This document shows positions 42,202-51,497 of a DNA stretch of 64,000 nucleotides, in pieces. Each line of letters begins with the position of its first letter. Within the stretch, counting starts at the first letter, position 1. The notes below the pieces were generated by a model that did not search any database, had not been told where the DNA came from, and saw only the letters and a list, made by a program, of their open reading frames with translations. A program made the position numbers and the translations under genes. The stretch comes from Amycolatopsis sp. CA-230715 (lineage in GTDB: Bacteria; Actinomycetota; Actinomycetes; Mycobacteriales; Pseudonocardiaceae): the NCBI RefSeq assembly GCF_018736145.1, contig NZ_CP059997.1, forward strand, positions 1,239,501-1,303,500, written 5' to 3'.

Positions 42202-43509
42202 CTAACCGCTGTGCTCGGAGTCGCTGCCGGATTCCATTTCGCTGGACGTGTACTCGCTGCTGCTCGTCGCCCCGCCCGAACCGCTGCCGTCGGATTCGAA
42301 GTCGGACTCGGGGGCGAAGGTCCTGCCGTTCACGGCCGCCGCGAAGTACTCGAGGTTGTGAGCGCAGTTGATCGCGGCGCCCGGATTGCTCCTCGCGAAG
42401 TCCACCGCGGCTTCTCGGAGAGAGTCCCCCGCGCCCTCTTCCTGGGAACCGTCATGGGTGTCCTCGGCCACGTGGGTCGCCTCGTGCAGCACGGTGAACG
42501 CCAGGCTTTCGACCGACCCTCCGGAGTTCAGCCCGGCCACCTTGATGGAACCGCCAAGGCGCGACTTCCCGTGCGCACCTTCGGGAGCGTTGGGCCAGTC
42601 CTTGATCACCACGGTCCGCAGCACGTTTTCCGCCGCGCTGTAACTGTCCTGGATCCGCTCGATGGCGTCCTCGGAGTGACCGGAACCGAAGTAGAGAACC
42701 ATCAGATTCTGTGCTTCGCGGTTGTTGTAGATCGCGTTGAGGGCCCTCCTGGCAGCGACCGCGTACCTTTGCGCGCGCGCCCTGATGCGCTCGACCGGCG
42801 GCAGGTCTTCGGAATTGCCGGACTCGTCGGAGTCATAGGCAGAGGAACCGCTTTGCGCGCTGTCGTGCTCGCTGTCACTGGCGCGTTGGACCGCGATGCC
42901 CTGCCCGGTCGCGGAGTCTCCGGTGTTCCGCTGGACCGGAGCGGGTTTGCCCATCGCCTCGGCGACTTCCCTTGCGGCCGCCGTCTCGTCCTTGTCGTGC
43001 GGGCTGGAGATCTTCAGGTTGTTTTCCTGGACGGTGCCCGCCACATCGCCCTTCCTCTGCTGGTCGGTGTGGATGAGCTCTTCCAGCACGACCGCCTTGC
43101 CCGCGTCGGTCTTCGTGTCGTACTCGCCCTTGGCGAAGAAGATGTCGTCACCCGAGGCGAAGGCACGGGCCTGCACCGCCACCGCCGCGTCGTGTGCGGA
43201 ATCGTCCTTGTGCACGCGGCGGCCCGCGAAGCTCTTGCCGGTCCTGGCCTCGGCCTCGGCCCGGAACGCCGGGTCCAGCTCCTCCCCGGCACGCGACTTC
43301 GCGTGGTCCACGAGCGCGCGCTGCTCGTCCATTTCGGACTGTTCTTCCGCTGGGGGCCGCATCCTGCGCTGGATGACGTCGTTGCCGACGGAGCGCTGCA
43401 GGTCGAGCATCGCGTGTACCTGCGGCGTGGCGGCCCTCTGCTCGCTTCGACCGGGCAACGGGGCCTTCGCGGCGGCTTTGTCGTGCTCCTCGGCATGGTG
43501 ATCGTGCAT
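42202..43509 (-). CDS. Probable eCIS cargo: DUF4157 domain fused to HExxH (aspzincin-like) protease
   Basis: 435 residues. Residues 1-50 hold MHDHHAEEHDK and MLDLQRSVGNDVIQRR, similar to the neighbouring cargo. Residues 79-151 are a DUF4157 (eCIS core) domain (GKSFAGRRVHKDD, ASGDDIFFAKGEYD), but its usual HELAH motif reads EELIH. PVQR and AVQR occur in the linker (191-210). The C-terminal half has HEATH at 342-346, acidic candidates D350/D353, and CAHNLEYFAAAV at 382-393, as in M35 aspzincins, followed by a Ser/Asp/Gly tail. Predicted metalloprotease effector delivered by the particle; cargo status rests on DUF4157 and position. Confidence 0.72.
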   Translation of the reverse strand: MHDHHAEEHDKAAAKAPLPGRSEQRAATPQVHAMLDLQRSVGNDVIQRRMRPPAEEQSEMDEQRALVDHAKSRAGEELDPAFRAEAEARTGKSFAGRRVHKDDSAHDAAVAVQARAFASGDDIFFAKGEYDTKTDAGKAVVLEELIHTDQQRKGDVAGTVQENNLKISSPHDKDETAAAREVAEAMGKPAPVQRNTGDSATGQGIAVQRASDSEHDSAQSGSSAYDSDESGNSEDLPPVERIRARAQRYAVAARRALNAIYNNREAQNLMVLYFGSGHSEDAIERIQDSYSAAENVLRTVVIKDWPNAPEGAHGKSRLGGSIKVAGLNSGGSVESLAFTVLHEATHVAEDTHDGSQEEGAGDSLREAAVDFARSNPGAAINCAHNLEYFAAAVNGRTFAPESDFESDGSGSGGATSSSEYTSSEMESGSDSEHSG

Positions 43510-43546
43510 GGTGTTCTTCACTTTCTGCGTAGCGCCGGCACTCTGC

Positions 43547-44851
43547 TCAGGAAAGCTTGATCGACAAGATGGCACCGAGGAAACCTCCGGTGCCCAGTTG
43601 AACGTCGTGCCAGGTCTCCGCGCTCTCCTCACTTCCGTACATGCGGAAGAAGTACAGCGGATCTCCTGAGGTCCCGGTCGACGTCACCGCCGGATCCCGC
43701 CGGGCGTAGTTCTCCATGGTGATGTAGTCGTCGCCGCTCACCGCGATGGGAGTGCCGAGGTGGTAGGCGAACGTATTGTCCTTGTCGCGATTCTTTTCCT
43801 GCTCCTCGGTCCCGTAGCCGACGGTCATGAGCACGTCACCGGGTTTCGGCGGCGGGAGGAACCTGTTCAGGCCCAGATCGCGCAGTACCTGCTCCAACTC
43901 CGGCGATTCCGTCCGCTGCAGTTCCTGGAACCGGCCGCTCATCGTCTGGCTGAAGCCGAGGTAGGCCTCCTTGTTGCCAGGGGTGAACTCGTTCTCCAAT
44001 CGCGTGTGGAGCTCGCTCATGGTCCGCTGGTTCGTCTCCCCGGGAAACACCCGGTCGAGCACCACGCCGAGAAAGTCTTCCCACGCGGTGATCCCCCGGC
44101 TCGCCGGATCTCGCTTGCCGCTCACGAAGTCGGCCATCTCGTTGCACCGCTGCGGGGTCAACATCGCCAAGCCCCGCGACTTCGGCTCCGTCAGTGGACC
44201 CAGCTTCTTCCCGCGAGCCGTTCGCTGCACGGGTTCGACCTGGTACAGCAGCACGACGCCCCGTTCCCCGGCGATCTGCAGTTTGCGCGCCGTCGTCCGC
44301 AGTTCCACTTCGCCGGTGAGCGCCGCGTTGGCCTTCGCCACGTGTTCTTCGGTGGCGAAGAAGTACTTGGCCTCCCGGCCGGTGTTCTCGATGGCGAGAT
44401 CCAGGTTGTTCGATATCCGCAGCGGCACGCCGGGCATCCGCACGAGGTTGGCTTCCGGTGGTGCGGTGCCGGCGAAGAAGCTACCGCCCCGCTCCTCCTG
44501 GCTGACGAAGAACTTCTCGTCGTCCGGCGCCGGTCGAGTGACACCACGGCTCCGTTTGTGCTTGCTGGGGTAGCCTTCATCCCCCGGACTGACGTCGTAG
44601 TACCGCTGCACCGGCACCGCGGGCTTCGGCGCTCGCCCCGGACCGGCCGGGGTGGCGCCCGCGACCACGCGCTGCACATCGGGTCCGCGCCGCATGGCCC
44701 CGGGAAACCCGTGCTGGACGATGGCGTCGTTGCCGATGGCTTGCTGCAGGCCGAGGACGGCCTCCTGCGCGGAAGTGGCCGAGCGCTCAGCGTGCCGGGG
44801 ACGCCCCTTCTTGACGGCGTCAGCCACCTTCTCCGCCTCGTGGTCGTACAT
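43547..44851 (-). CDS. Probable eCIS cargo protein, candidate Cys/His enzyme
   Basis: 434 residues starting MYDHEAEKVADAVKKGRPRH after GGAGGTGAGG. The N-terminus resembles that of the next gene: a M(Y/H)DH-x-AE opening, then VLGLQQAIGNDAIVQ. VQR occurs at 59-61, 81-83 and 208-210. No full DUF4157 domain is seen. The C-terminal 230 residues contain a conserved-looking block: TPQRCNEMADF (C236), TFAYHLGTPIAVSGDDYI (H364), TMENYAR (E380/N381) and YFFRMYGSEES. A papain/NlpC-like Cys-His fold is possible but unproven. It lies between the AAA+ ATPase and the other cargo. Confidence 0.6.
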   Translation of the reverse strand: MYDHEAEKVADAVKKGRPRHAERSATSAQEAVLGLQQAIGNDAIVQHGFPGAMRRGPDVQRVVAGATPAGPGRAPKPAVPVQRYYDVSPGDEGYPSKHKRSRGVTRPAPDDEKFFVSQEERGGSFFAGTAPPEANLVRMPGVPLRISNNLDLAIENTGREAKYFFATEEHVAKANAALTGEVELRTTARKLQIAGERGVVLLYQVEPVQRTARGKKLGPLTEPKSRGLAMLTPQRCNEMADFVSGKRDPASRGITAWEDFLGVVLDRVFPGETNQRTMSELHTRLENEFTPGNKEAYLGFSQTMSGRFQELQRTESPELEQVLRDLGLNRFLPPPKPGDVLMTVGYGTEEQEKNRDKDNTFAYHLGTPIAVSGDDYITMENYARRDPAVTSTGTSGDPLYFFRMYGSEESAETWHDVQLGTGGFLGAILSIKLS

Positions 44852-44883
44852 CGTGCTGCCTCACCTCCGGTCGTGCCCGGTCT

Positions 44884-46899
44884 TCAGGCTTCGTGGTCGA
44901 GCCAGGCGCCGAATTCGCTTCTCAGCAGCAGCCGTCCGAGCTTGCGGTACTCACGGCGGATGGCGGCGACGATATCGGCCATGGCGACCGGACGACCGGC
45001 TTCGGCGGCCAGGTACGCGGCGCTGACCGCGCAGGCCCTGATGGAACCGCCAGCCAGTTCGAACGAGTTCGCGCAGAACTCCAGGTCCACATCGGACGCA
45101 CGGGGCATCGCGGCGCCGAGGCAGCTTTCCCACAGGGCGAGGCGCTGGTCGGGCTCCGGGACCGGGAAGTCGACGATCACGTCGATCCGCCGGGTGAACG
45201 CCTCGTCGAGGTTGGCGCGCAGGTTCGTGGTGAGCACCGCGACGCCGTCGAAGGATTCCATGCGCTGCAACAGGAACGCCGATTCCATGTTGGCGTTGCG
45301 GTCGTGGGAGTCGCGTACCTCGGTGCGCTTGCCGAACAACGCGTCGGCCTCGTCGAACAGCAGCAGCCCGTTGACCCCGGCGGCCTCGGTGAAGATGCGG
45401 TCGAGGTTCTTCTCGGTCTCGCCGATGTACTTGTCCACCACCGTGGCCAGGTCCACCACGTACAGGTCGAGGCCGAGCTCGCCCGCCACCACCTCGGCCG
45501 ACATGGTCTTGCCGGTGCCCGATTCGCCCGCGAACAACGCCAGCACCCCGGCACCGCGGCCGCCGCCCGGCCGCATCCGCCACTGCCGCAGCACGAGATC
45601 GCGGTGCCGGGCCCGCTGCACCATTTCGTCGAGCTGGGCGCGGTGTTCGCCGGGCAGCACCAGGTCGTCCCAGCCCACCGCCGGTTCGACGCGCCTGGCC
45701 AGCCTGGCGAGACCGGAGCCGTTCTGGGCCCGCACCCCGGCCCGCAGGTGCCGCGCGGTCAGTTCGCCACCGTCCAGCACGGCCAATCCGGCCGCGGCCC
45801 GCGCGGCCGCGCCGAGCTGGCCGGTACCCAGCCGGTACGGGGCCAGCGCCGAGGCGATCCCCGCGTCGTCCAATGTGGACACCGAATGCCCGCTCGCGCC
45901 CACCGCCGCCTGCCACGTCGCCACGCGGTCCGGGATGGGCGCGGGCGCCACCGGTACCGACACCGGGCTCGGCCTGCCCGGTTCGGCCTGCCACTGCCGT
46001 GCGCCGTAGAGCAGCACCGGTACCGGGTTCGGCCCGGCCAGCCGCCCCAGCAGCGCGCGGCGGCCGCGGTCGGGCAACGCCTCCAGCGGGCCGAGAACCA
46101 CGCCGCCACCGCGCAATCCCGCCTCGCGCAGGGCGATCGCCACCACCTCGCCCGGTTCGCCGTCCGCGAGCGCGGCCGCGTCCACGACCACCGCCGGGCG
46201 ACCGGCCGCGGCGAGCGCGGCCAGCGCCAGCTCCGGTGCCGAGGCACCAGCCGACTGCACGAGGTGCACCGGGGTCAGCCCCGCCGCCAGCCCGCGGCCG
46301 AGCCATGCCGCCTGCTCGGTGTCCACAAGAGACTCTTCGGGCACGGTGGCGATCCCGGCCAGCGCGGCATCGGGCGCCTGGTCGCCGAGCAGGTGCGCGG
46401 TGACCCGGTCGGGGACGGCCACGGTGCGGGAGAGCAGGGGCCGTTCGGGTTCGGTCACCGCGAGCAGGTCGTGCGCGACCAGGGGCGCGCCTGCCCGGAA
46501 CCGGGCGCGGCCCGCGGGATCGGCGGGCGCCAGCCCGCACAGGTCCAGTGCGAGGCCGATGGTGGGCCTGCGCCGGGTGACGTCGTCGTTGAGGTACCCG
46601 TAGAAGCGTTCGAACCGCGGGTCGAGATCGGGCGCGAGCGCGATCAGCAGGATCTCGATGTCCAGTTCGGACAGTCCGAACACCTTGGTCAGGGCCGTGA
46701 ACGCGGGGACCTCGGGTGCCGGGCCGATCGCGTCCGGCACCGCCGAACGCGCCGGATCGGCGAGCAGGGCGTCGATCGCCTCCGGGGTGAGGTACAGCCC
46801 GCGATACGGGTCGTCCGGCTGCGGGTCCTCGGCACGCCGCGCGGCAACCGCCCTGCGCACCCTGGTCTCCACAAGGGACAGTCGCTGGGCCAGTGTCAT
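44884..46899 (-). CDS. eCIS AAA+ ATPase (Afp15/Cis15-type)
   Basis: 671 residues. An N-terminal winged or helical region (GLYLTPEAIDALLAD, FGLSELDIEILLIALAPDLD) is typical of the eCIS ATPase. The C-terminal AAA+ module has Walker A AGESGTGKT, Walker B LLLFDEADALFGKR, sensor VLTTNL and arginine finger FTRRID. Afp15-like proteins are needed for assembly of sheath or particle. It overlaps the DUF4255 gene by ATGA. Confidence 0.93.
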   Translation of the reverse strand: MTLAQRLSLVETRVRRAVAARRAEDPQPDDPYRGLYLTPEAIDALLADPARSAVPDAIGPAPEVPAFTALTKVFGLSELDIEILLIALAPDLDPRFERFYGYLNDDVTRRRPTIGLALDLCGLAPADPAGRARFRAGAPLVAHDLLAVTEPERPLLSRTVAVPDRVTAHLLGDQAPDAALAGIATVPEESLVDTEQAAWLGRGLAAGLTPVHLVQSAGASAPELALAALAAAGRPAVVVDAAALADGEPGEVVAIALREAGLRGGGVVLGPLEALPDRGRRALLGRLAGPNPVPVLLYGARQWQAEPGRPSPVSVPVAPAPIPDRVATWQAAVGASGHSVSTLDDAGIASALAPYRLGTGQLGAAARAAAGLAVLDGGELTARHLRAGVRAQNGSGLARLARRVEPAVGWDDLVLPGEHRAQLDEMVQRARHRDLVLRQWRMRPGGGRGAGVLALFAGESGTGKTMSAEVVAGELGLDLYVVDLATVVDKYIGETEKNLDRIFTEAAGVNGLLLFDEADALFGKRTEVRDSHDRNANMESAFLLQRMESFDGVAVLTTNLRANLDEAFTRRIDVIVDFPVPEPDQRLALWESCLGAAMPRASDVDLEFCANSFELAGGSIRACAVSAAYLAAEAGRPVAMADIVAAIRREYRKLGRLLLRSEFGAWLDHEA

Positions 46900-47561
46900 C
46901 GGATCCGGTCCATCCGCCCGCGCACCCTGGGTTTGGCCGCGCCGAGGGTCGGCACCGCCTCGTCCGCCGGGTCGGGATACCGCAGCGTGCGGCGCTCGTC
47001 CTGCGTCTCCAGCACCAGGCTGTCGGTGACCAGCGGGCCCACCGGGGTCAGCTCGCCCACCATCGGCGCGGTGACCAGCAGGTCGACCGACGGTTTCAGC
47101 TCACCGCCCAATGCCGTCCACAGCTCCGACAACGACCGCCCCTCGCCGAGCGGGCGGGCGGTCTGCATGCTCACCGCGAAACCGGCCTCGGCCACCGAAC
47201 CGCGCAGATGCTCCTGCGGCAGGTTCTCCAGCCCGGAGAGCCCGGCGAGCAGCGTGGACAGCAAGCGGTGCTCGTCCTGCGCCCTGCTGGTCCACGCGGT
47301 GACCAAATAGGACAGGTCGTACCAGCGCGGTGGTGGCCGCCAGCCGACGAGCTCGCCGTGCTCGTCGTGTTCGGCCACCCGGCCGGAACCGCGCCTGGCC
47401 AGGTCCTCGCGCACGTCGTAGAGGAACACGTTGACCGTGGGCGCGTTGCGCCGCGCCGCCCATTCGCTGGTCGGCGCCTCGAAGACCACCTCGATCTGCG
47501 AATCGAGCCAGGAGCCGTCGGTGATCAGCGCCCGCAGCGCCTCGTCCACTTCGTGGATCAT
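46896..47561 (-). CDS. eCIS DUF4255 tail terminator protein (Afp16/Cis16-type)
   Basis: 221 residues: MIHEVDEALRALITDGSWLD opening, VNVFLYDVREDLARR and YDLSYLVTAWTSRAQDEHRL are diagnostic of DUF4255, the cap protein that ends sheath and tube growth. An ATGA overlap joins it to the propeller gene upstream and another to the AAA+ gene downstream. Confidence 0.92.
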   Translation of the reverse strand: MIHEVDEALRALITDGSWLDSQIEVVFEAPTSEWAARRNAPTVNVFLYDVREDLARRGSGRVAEHDEHGELVGWRPPPRWYDLSYLVTAWTSRAQDEHRLLSTLLAGLSGLENLPQEHLRGSVAEAGFAVSMQTARPLGEGRSLSELWTALGGELKPSVDLLVTAPMVGELTPVGPLVTDSLVLETQDERRTLRYPDPADEAVPTLGAAKPRVRGRMDRIR

Positions 47562-50500
47562 CGGCGCTCCACGAAGTTCGGCGGGCCGACCGACGGCGCG
47601 ACCACCATGAACGGCGTGGTGACCGGGGAGAACCCGCCGCCGGTCGCGGTGATCGTGCGCGGTCCGAGCTGGTCCTTGGGCAGGATCAGCAGCTGCGCGG
47701 CGAAACTGCCGTCCGGCCGTGGCACCGCGGGGGCCGAAGCGGCGGTGATCCCCGGTGTCCAGTTCAGGCCGACCGGCTCGCCCGGCGGGAAATCGGTGCC
47801 GCGCACCGAGGTCACGAACCCGGGCGGCCCGATCGGCGGCACCGCGACGATCTTCGGCTGCAGCACGCGCATCGGCGCGGTGGCCGTGTTGTCGCCGTAG
47901 TCGGCGTCCTGGCCGGTGCTCGACAGCACGCCCGACACCGCGGTGTCCACCGCGACGTTCGGCGCGAACACCACCTGGAGTACCGCGATGCCCCCGGCTG
48001 GCAGGTCGCCGACGTAGCACTGGCCGCCGTCGCATCCGGCCGGTATCCCGGCCACCGGCACGCCAGCGGGAAGTACCAGCGACACCCTGATCCCGGTTGC
48101 CTGCTGCACACTGGTGTTGCGGACCAGGTAGGTCGCCACCGCCCGTCCGCCCACATAGGACGGCTCGGGGGTGACGCTCACCTGAAGGTTCGGGCTGGCC
48201 AGCGGCGATGGCGGCGGCAGCGGTGGTGGCGGCGGTGGCGTGGACGGCGGTGGTGGCGGCGGCGAAGTGCCCGGCGGCGGAGCGTCCACAGTAGACACTC
48301 GCGCCGACGCGGAGTTGTTGCCGGGATCGGCGTCGAGCACGGTCCCGGTCACCGACCACGGCAGGTCGCGCGTACCGGGCGCGGCACCGACGACGTCGAC
48401 GGTGACCCGCACCGGCTTGCCCGGTTCCACCACGCCCAGATCGCAGCGAAGTTCGGCGGGCAGGCAGGAACCCTGCTCGGTTTTCGCGCCGGTCAGCCGC
48501 AATCCCTTGGGCGGGGCGAAGTTCAGCGTGGTGCCCGGCGACGGCGCGGGCCCGGCGTCGGTCACGGTCAGCGTCAGCGTGGCCGGTGTGCCGACGACCG
48601 CCTGCGGTGGTGGGCTCACGAGTGCGGTGCGCAGGTCCACCGAGCGCTGCCAGGTCGCCTCCTTGTGCCTTCCCGGCAGGGAAAACGTGAGCGGAGTCAG
48701 CTTCCCGCTGGTCAGGTCCGCGGTCAGCAGGCGTTCCGGGACCGCGGGATCGCCCTGGTTCCTGGCGGAGAACACGAGCTGGCGGCCGTCGGGGGAGAAC
48801 GTGGCGTCCCGTGGCTGGAAGGGCGCGGTGGCGGTCGGGCCGACCGGACCCGCGCACGACGCGCCCGCAGGCAACAGGGCGCGGCAGTCCGAGCCGTCGG
48901 TCCGGACCTGCAACAGTCCGTCGAACTCGCGGTTGAACACCAGCGAACCGCCGTCCGGTGAGAACACCGCGCTGTCGTCGACGACGTCGCAGTCCGAACC
49001 GCACGCCACCGCGGACAGATCACGCTGCCCGGTGAAGGAGTTGGCGTCCACCGTCCAGATCCGGCCGTGGCGAACCTCGACGCCGTTCGCGTCGTCGGCG
49101 ATGGTGCCCCTGGTGAACGCCAGCGTGCGGCCGTCGGCGGAAAACGCGGGCTGCGTGTCGTTCTTGGCCTCCGAACCGGGCGGCGGGTCGAGGCGGTGCA
49201 CCACGCGGCCGGTGCCGGGATCGGCGACCAGTATCCGGCTCGTGCCCCCGCTGACCGGGGGAAAACCACCCGGTGACCGGCGGGACAGCGCGATCCTGCC
49301 GCCGTCCGGCGACCACACCGGATCGAACTCCCAGTCGCCCGGTTTCCGGTCCTCCAGTGGCATCGGCCGCGCGTTCCCGCCGTCGGCGTCGGCCAGCCAG
49401 ACCCGTTCGATCCTGGCGTTCGCCGGTCCTTCGAACCGGGTGAACGCGAGCTTGCGGCCGTCCGGGGAATAGGACTGCCGTTCCATCCACGGGTCGTAGC
49501 CGGGACCGGGGCGGAAGATCCGGCGCGAATCGACCGAGGCCTCCGGATCCTCCCGCAGCACCGAAACGCCGAGGTCCCGCGGGTCCGACCCGTCCGGCCG
49601 GACGTCGCGCAGGTCCGCGGTCACCTTGTCCTCCGCGGACAGCCTGGTGACGACCAGCCGGTCCGGTCCGGTCAGCCAGGTGGGAAAGCTGACCTGCCGG
49701 TCCTCGGCGAGCAGCAGCTTCGGCGGCCCCGAAGGCGCCGCGCCCGGCGTCGGCTGCTCGTAGACCTGGTCGAACTTGGGCGTGCCGCACAGGCAGTACC
49801 GGCTGAGGAAGAGCACCGACTCGCCGTCCGGTTTCCACGAGGGCTGGCGGCTCTGCCAGTCGTCGTGCCCGCCGCCGACGAGCAGCACGTCGCCGCTGCC
49901 GTCGGTCTTGACGATGTGCGCCTTCTGGTCCTCGGTCGTGCGATCGTTCCGGTCGTTGTCGCAGACGTAGGCGAGCACGTCGCCGTGCACCGGGTTCCAC
50001 GACGGCTGGATCGCGTCGCCCGCGCGTTCGTCGGTGATCCGGTCGACCGCGCCCGTTCCCGGTGCCAGCGCGTAGATCTGCCGTCCGCGCAAGGGTTCCC
50101 GGTTGCTGCTGAACGCCAGCCTGCTCCCGTCGGGGGACCAGCTCGGCCACTGCTCGTCGGCGGCCTGGTCACCGGTCGCGGCGCGCAGGCCCGTGCCGTC
50201 CGAGCCGACCAGCCACAGGGCGTGACGGTTCCCTTCGACGCTGGCGAACGCGACCGTCCTGCCGTCCGGCGACAGCACGGGGTGGCTGGTGTCCATCCCG
50301 GTCGTCAGCCGCCGCACCTGGCCGTCCGCGGCGCGCAGGTACACCTGGGGCCGGGGCTCGTCGCGACGGCTGGTGAACACCAGCTGCCCGCCCCGCGCGG
50401 TGTTCTCACTGTCCAAATGGGACGGTCCGCCGCCGAAGAACGGCGTCGTCCTCGCCTGATCGCCCAGCTCCGATGCGGCGACCGCGCCGAGGCTGACGTG

Positions 50501-50680
50501 CCCGGTACCGGCGAACGCGATCCGGCCGCTCGCAGTGGCACCCGGCCCGTCCTCCGCCCTCGCCGGCCGATCCTCGGGTGCCGCGACGACGACCACGCAC
50601 ACCGCGGCGGCGATCAGCAGCACCGCGGTCAGTGCCTGGCCGAGAACGCGCGGCCTGCCGCGCAAGCTCCGCTTCACCAT
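47558..50680 (-). CDS. Membrane-anchored beta-propeller/DUF11 protein of the eCIS locus
   Basis: 1040 residues. A single N-terminal anchor (VLGQALTAVLLIAAAVCVVV) is followed by an extracytoplasmic TolB/WD40-like propeller with repeated LSPDGRTVAF, WSPDGSRLAF and FSPDGRQLVF blocks. A DUF11/CARDB-like Ig domain with GLRLTGAKTEQGSC comes next, then a poly-Pro linker (48190-48290 region). Two more Ig-like domains end the protein. It is translationally coupled to DUF4255 (ATGA), so it belongs to the system. It may dock the particle to the envelope or sense envelope state; that is inference. Confidence 0.72.
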   Translation of the reverse strand: MVKRSLRGRPRVLGQALTAVLLIAAAVCVVVVAAPEDRPARAEDGPGATASGRIAFAGTGHVSLGAVAASELGDQARTTPFFGGGPSHLDSENTARGGQLVFTSRRDEPRPQVYLRAADGQVRRLTTGMDTSHPVLSPDGRTVAFASVEGNRHALWLVGSDGTGLRAATGDQAADEQWPSWSPDGSRLAFSSNREPLRGRQIYALAPGTGAVDRITDERAGDAIQPSWNPVHGDVLAYVCDNDRNDRTTEDQKAHIVKTDGSGDVLLVGGGHDDWQSRQPSWKPDGESVLFLSRYCLCGTPKFDQVYEQPTPGAAPSGPPKLLLAEDRQVSFPTWLTGPDRLVVTRLSAEDKVTADLRDVRPDGSDPRDLGVSVLREDPEASVDSRRIFRPGPGYDPWMERQSYSPDGRKLAFTRFEGPANARIERVWLADADGGNARPMPLEDRKPGDWEFDPVWSPDGGRIALSRRSPGGFPPVSGGTSRILVADPGTGRVVHRLDPPPGSEAKNDTQPAFSADGRTLAFTRGTIADDANGVEVRHGRIWTVDANSFTGQRDLSAVACGSDCDVVDDSAVFSPDGGSLVFNREFDGLLQVRTDGSDCRALLPAGASCAGPVGPTATAPFQPRDATFSPDGRQLVFSARNQGDPAVPERLLTADLTSGKLTPLTFSLPGRHKEATWQRSVDLRTALVSPPPQAVVGTPATLTLTVTDAGPAPSPGTTLNFAPPKGLRLTGAKTEQGSCLPAELRCDLGVVEPGKPVRVTVDVVGAAPGTRDLPWSVTGTVLDADPGNNSASARVSTVDAPPPGTSPPPPPPSTPPPPPPLPPPSPLASPNLQVSVTPEPSYVGGRAVATYLVRNTSVQQATGIRVSLVLPAGVPVAGIPAGCDGGQCYVGDLPAGGIAVLQVVFAPNVAVDTAVSGVLSSTGQDADYGDNTATAPMRVLQPKIVAVPPIGPPGFVTSVRGTDFPPGEPVGLNWTPGITAASAPAVPRPDGSFAAQLLILPKDQLGPRTITATGGGFSPVTTPFMVVAPSVGPPNFVERR

Positions 50681-50787
50681 GCCCTCCACAGCTGTATCCG
50701 GTCCATCCTGTCCCGCCGGACACCACCGCCGCAGTGGCGGCACGGCCCCCTCCGGGGGCACACCGGGAGCCTTTCGGGCACCCGGTG

Positions 50788-51405
50788 TCAGATCAGCCCG
50801 TGCCGCATCGCGTACCCCACGGCATGGGCCCTGTTCCTCAGCTGCAACCGGGAATTCAGCTCGTACAGGCACTTCTTGACGGTGCGCTCGGAGTACGACA
50901 GCTTGGCCGCGATCTCCGTGGTGTCCAGCCCGTCCGCGACCAGCCGGAGCACGTCCTGCTCGCGCCCGGTGAGATAGGACAGCCCCACCGCCTGCCCGGT
51001 GTCCGCCTGCCGCTGCAACCGGCTCACCTGCTCGAACAACCGGCTGAGCAGATCGCCGGACATGCTGCCCCGCCCCGAAGCCGCGGCCAGCACCGCCTGC
51101 GGCAGCGAATCAGGGCTCACTTCGGCCCGCAGCATCAGCCCGACCACGCCGCAGTCGATGGCCGTGGTCAGCCGCTGCGTTTCGATCTGCCTGACCAGCA
51201 ACACGATCCGCGTCTGCCATTCGGATCGCAGTGCCCGCATCCGCTGTTCGCCCTCGTCGTCGAGCTGGTCGAGCACCATCACGGTGACCTCGGCCGCCTC
51301 GTGCGCGTCGACCAGTTCGAACTCGGGCCGCCGCCGCAGCATCGCGAGCACCCCCGCACGGGACACCGCGTCCTCCGCGTCGACCGTCACCGTCACCCGG
51401 GACAT
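50788..51405 (-). CDS. LuxR-family regulator with atypical receiver, eCIS locus
   Basis: 205 residues starting MSRVTVTVDAEDAVSRAG. The C-terminal helix-turn-helix is canonical (LTGREQDVLRLVADGLDTTE, SYSERTVKKCLYELNSRLQL). The N-terminal 120 residues keep a receiver-like fold with VTVMVLDQLDD at the phospho-Asp strand, but the conserved acidic pair and the Lys are not present (VGLMLRAEVS). It may work without phosphorylation. No histidine kinase is adjacent. Probable pathway-specific regulator. Confidence 0.8.
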   Translation of the reverse strand: MSRVTVTVDAEDAVSRAGVLAMLRRRPEFELVDAHEAAEVTVMVLDQLDDEGEQRMRALRSEWQTRIVLLVRQIETQRLTTAIDCGVVGLMLRAEVSPDSLPQAVLAAASGRGSMSGDLLSRLFEQVSRLQRQADTGQAVGLSYLTGREQDVLRLVADGLDTTEIAAKLSYSERTVKKCLYELNSRLQLRNRAHAVGYAMRHGLI

Positions 51406-51497
51406 TCGCACCCCTCCCCTTCGATCCACTCCCCTTACCTGACGCAACAGCGTCACCGGCGGGAATCAAGGATCGATAAACGGCGGGGTGGCGCGGG

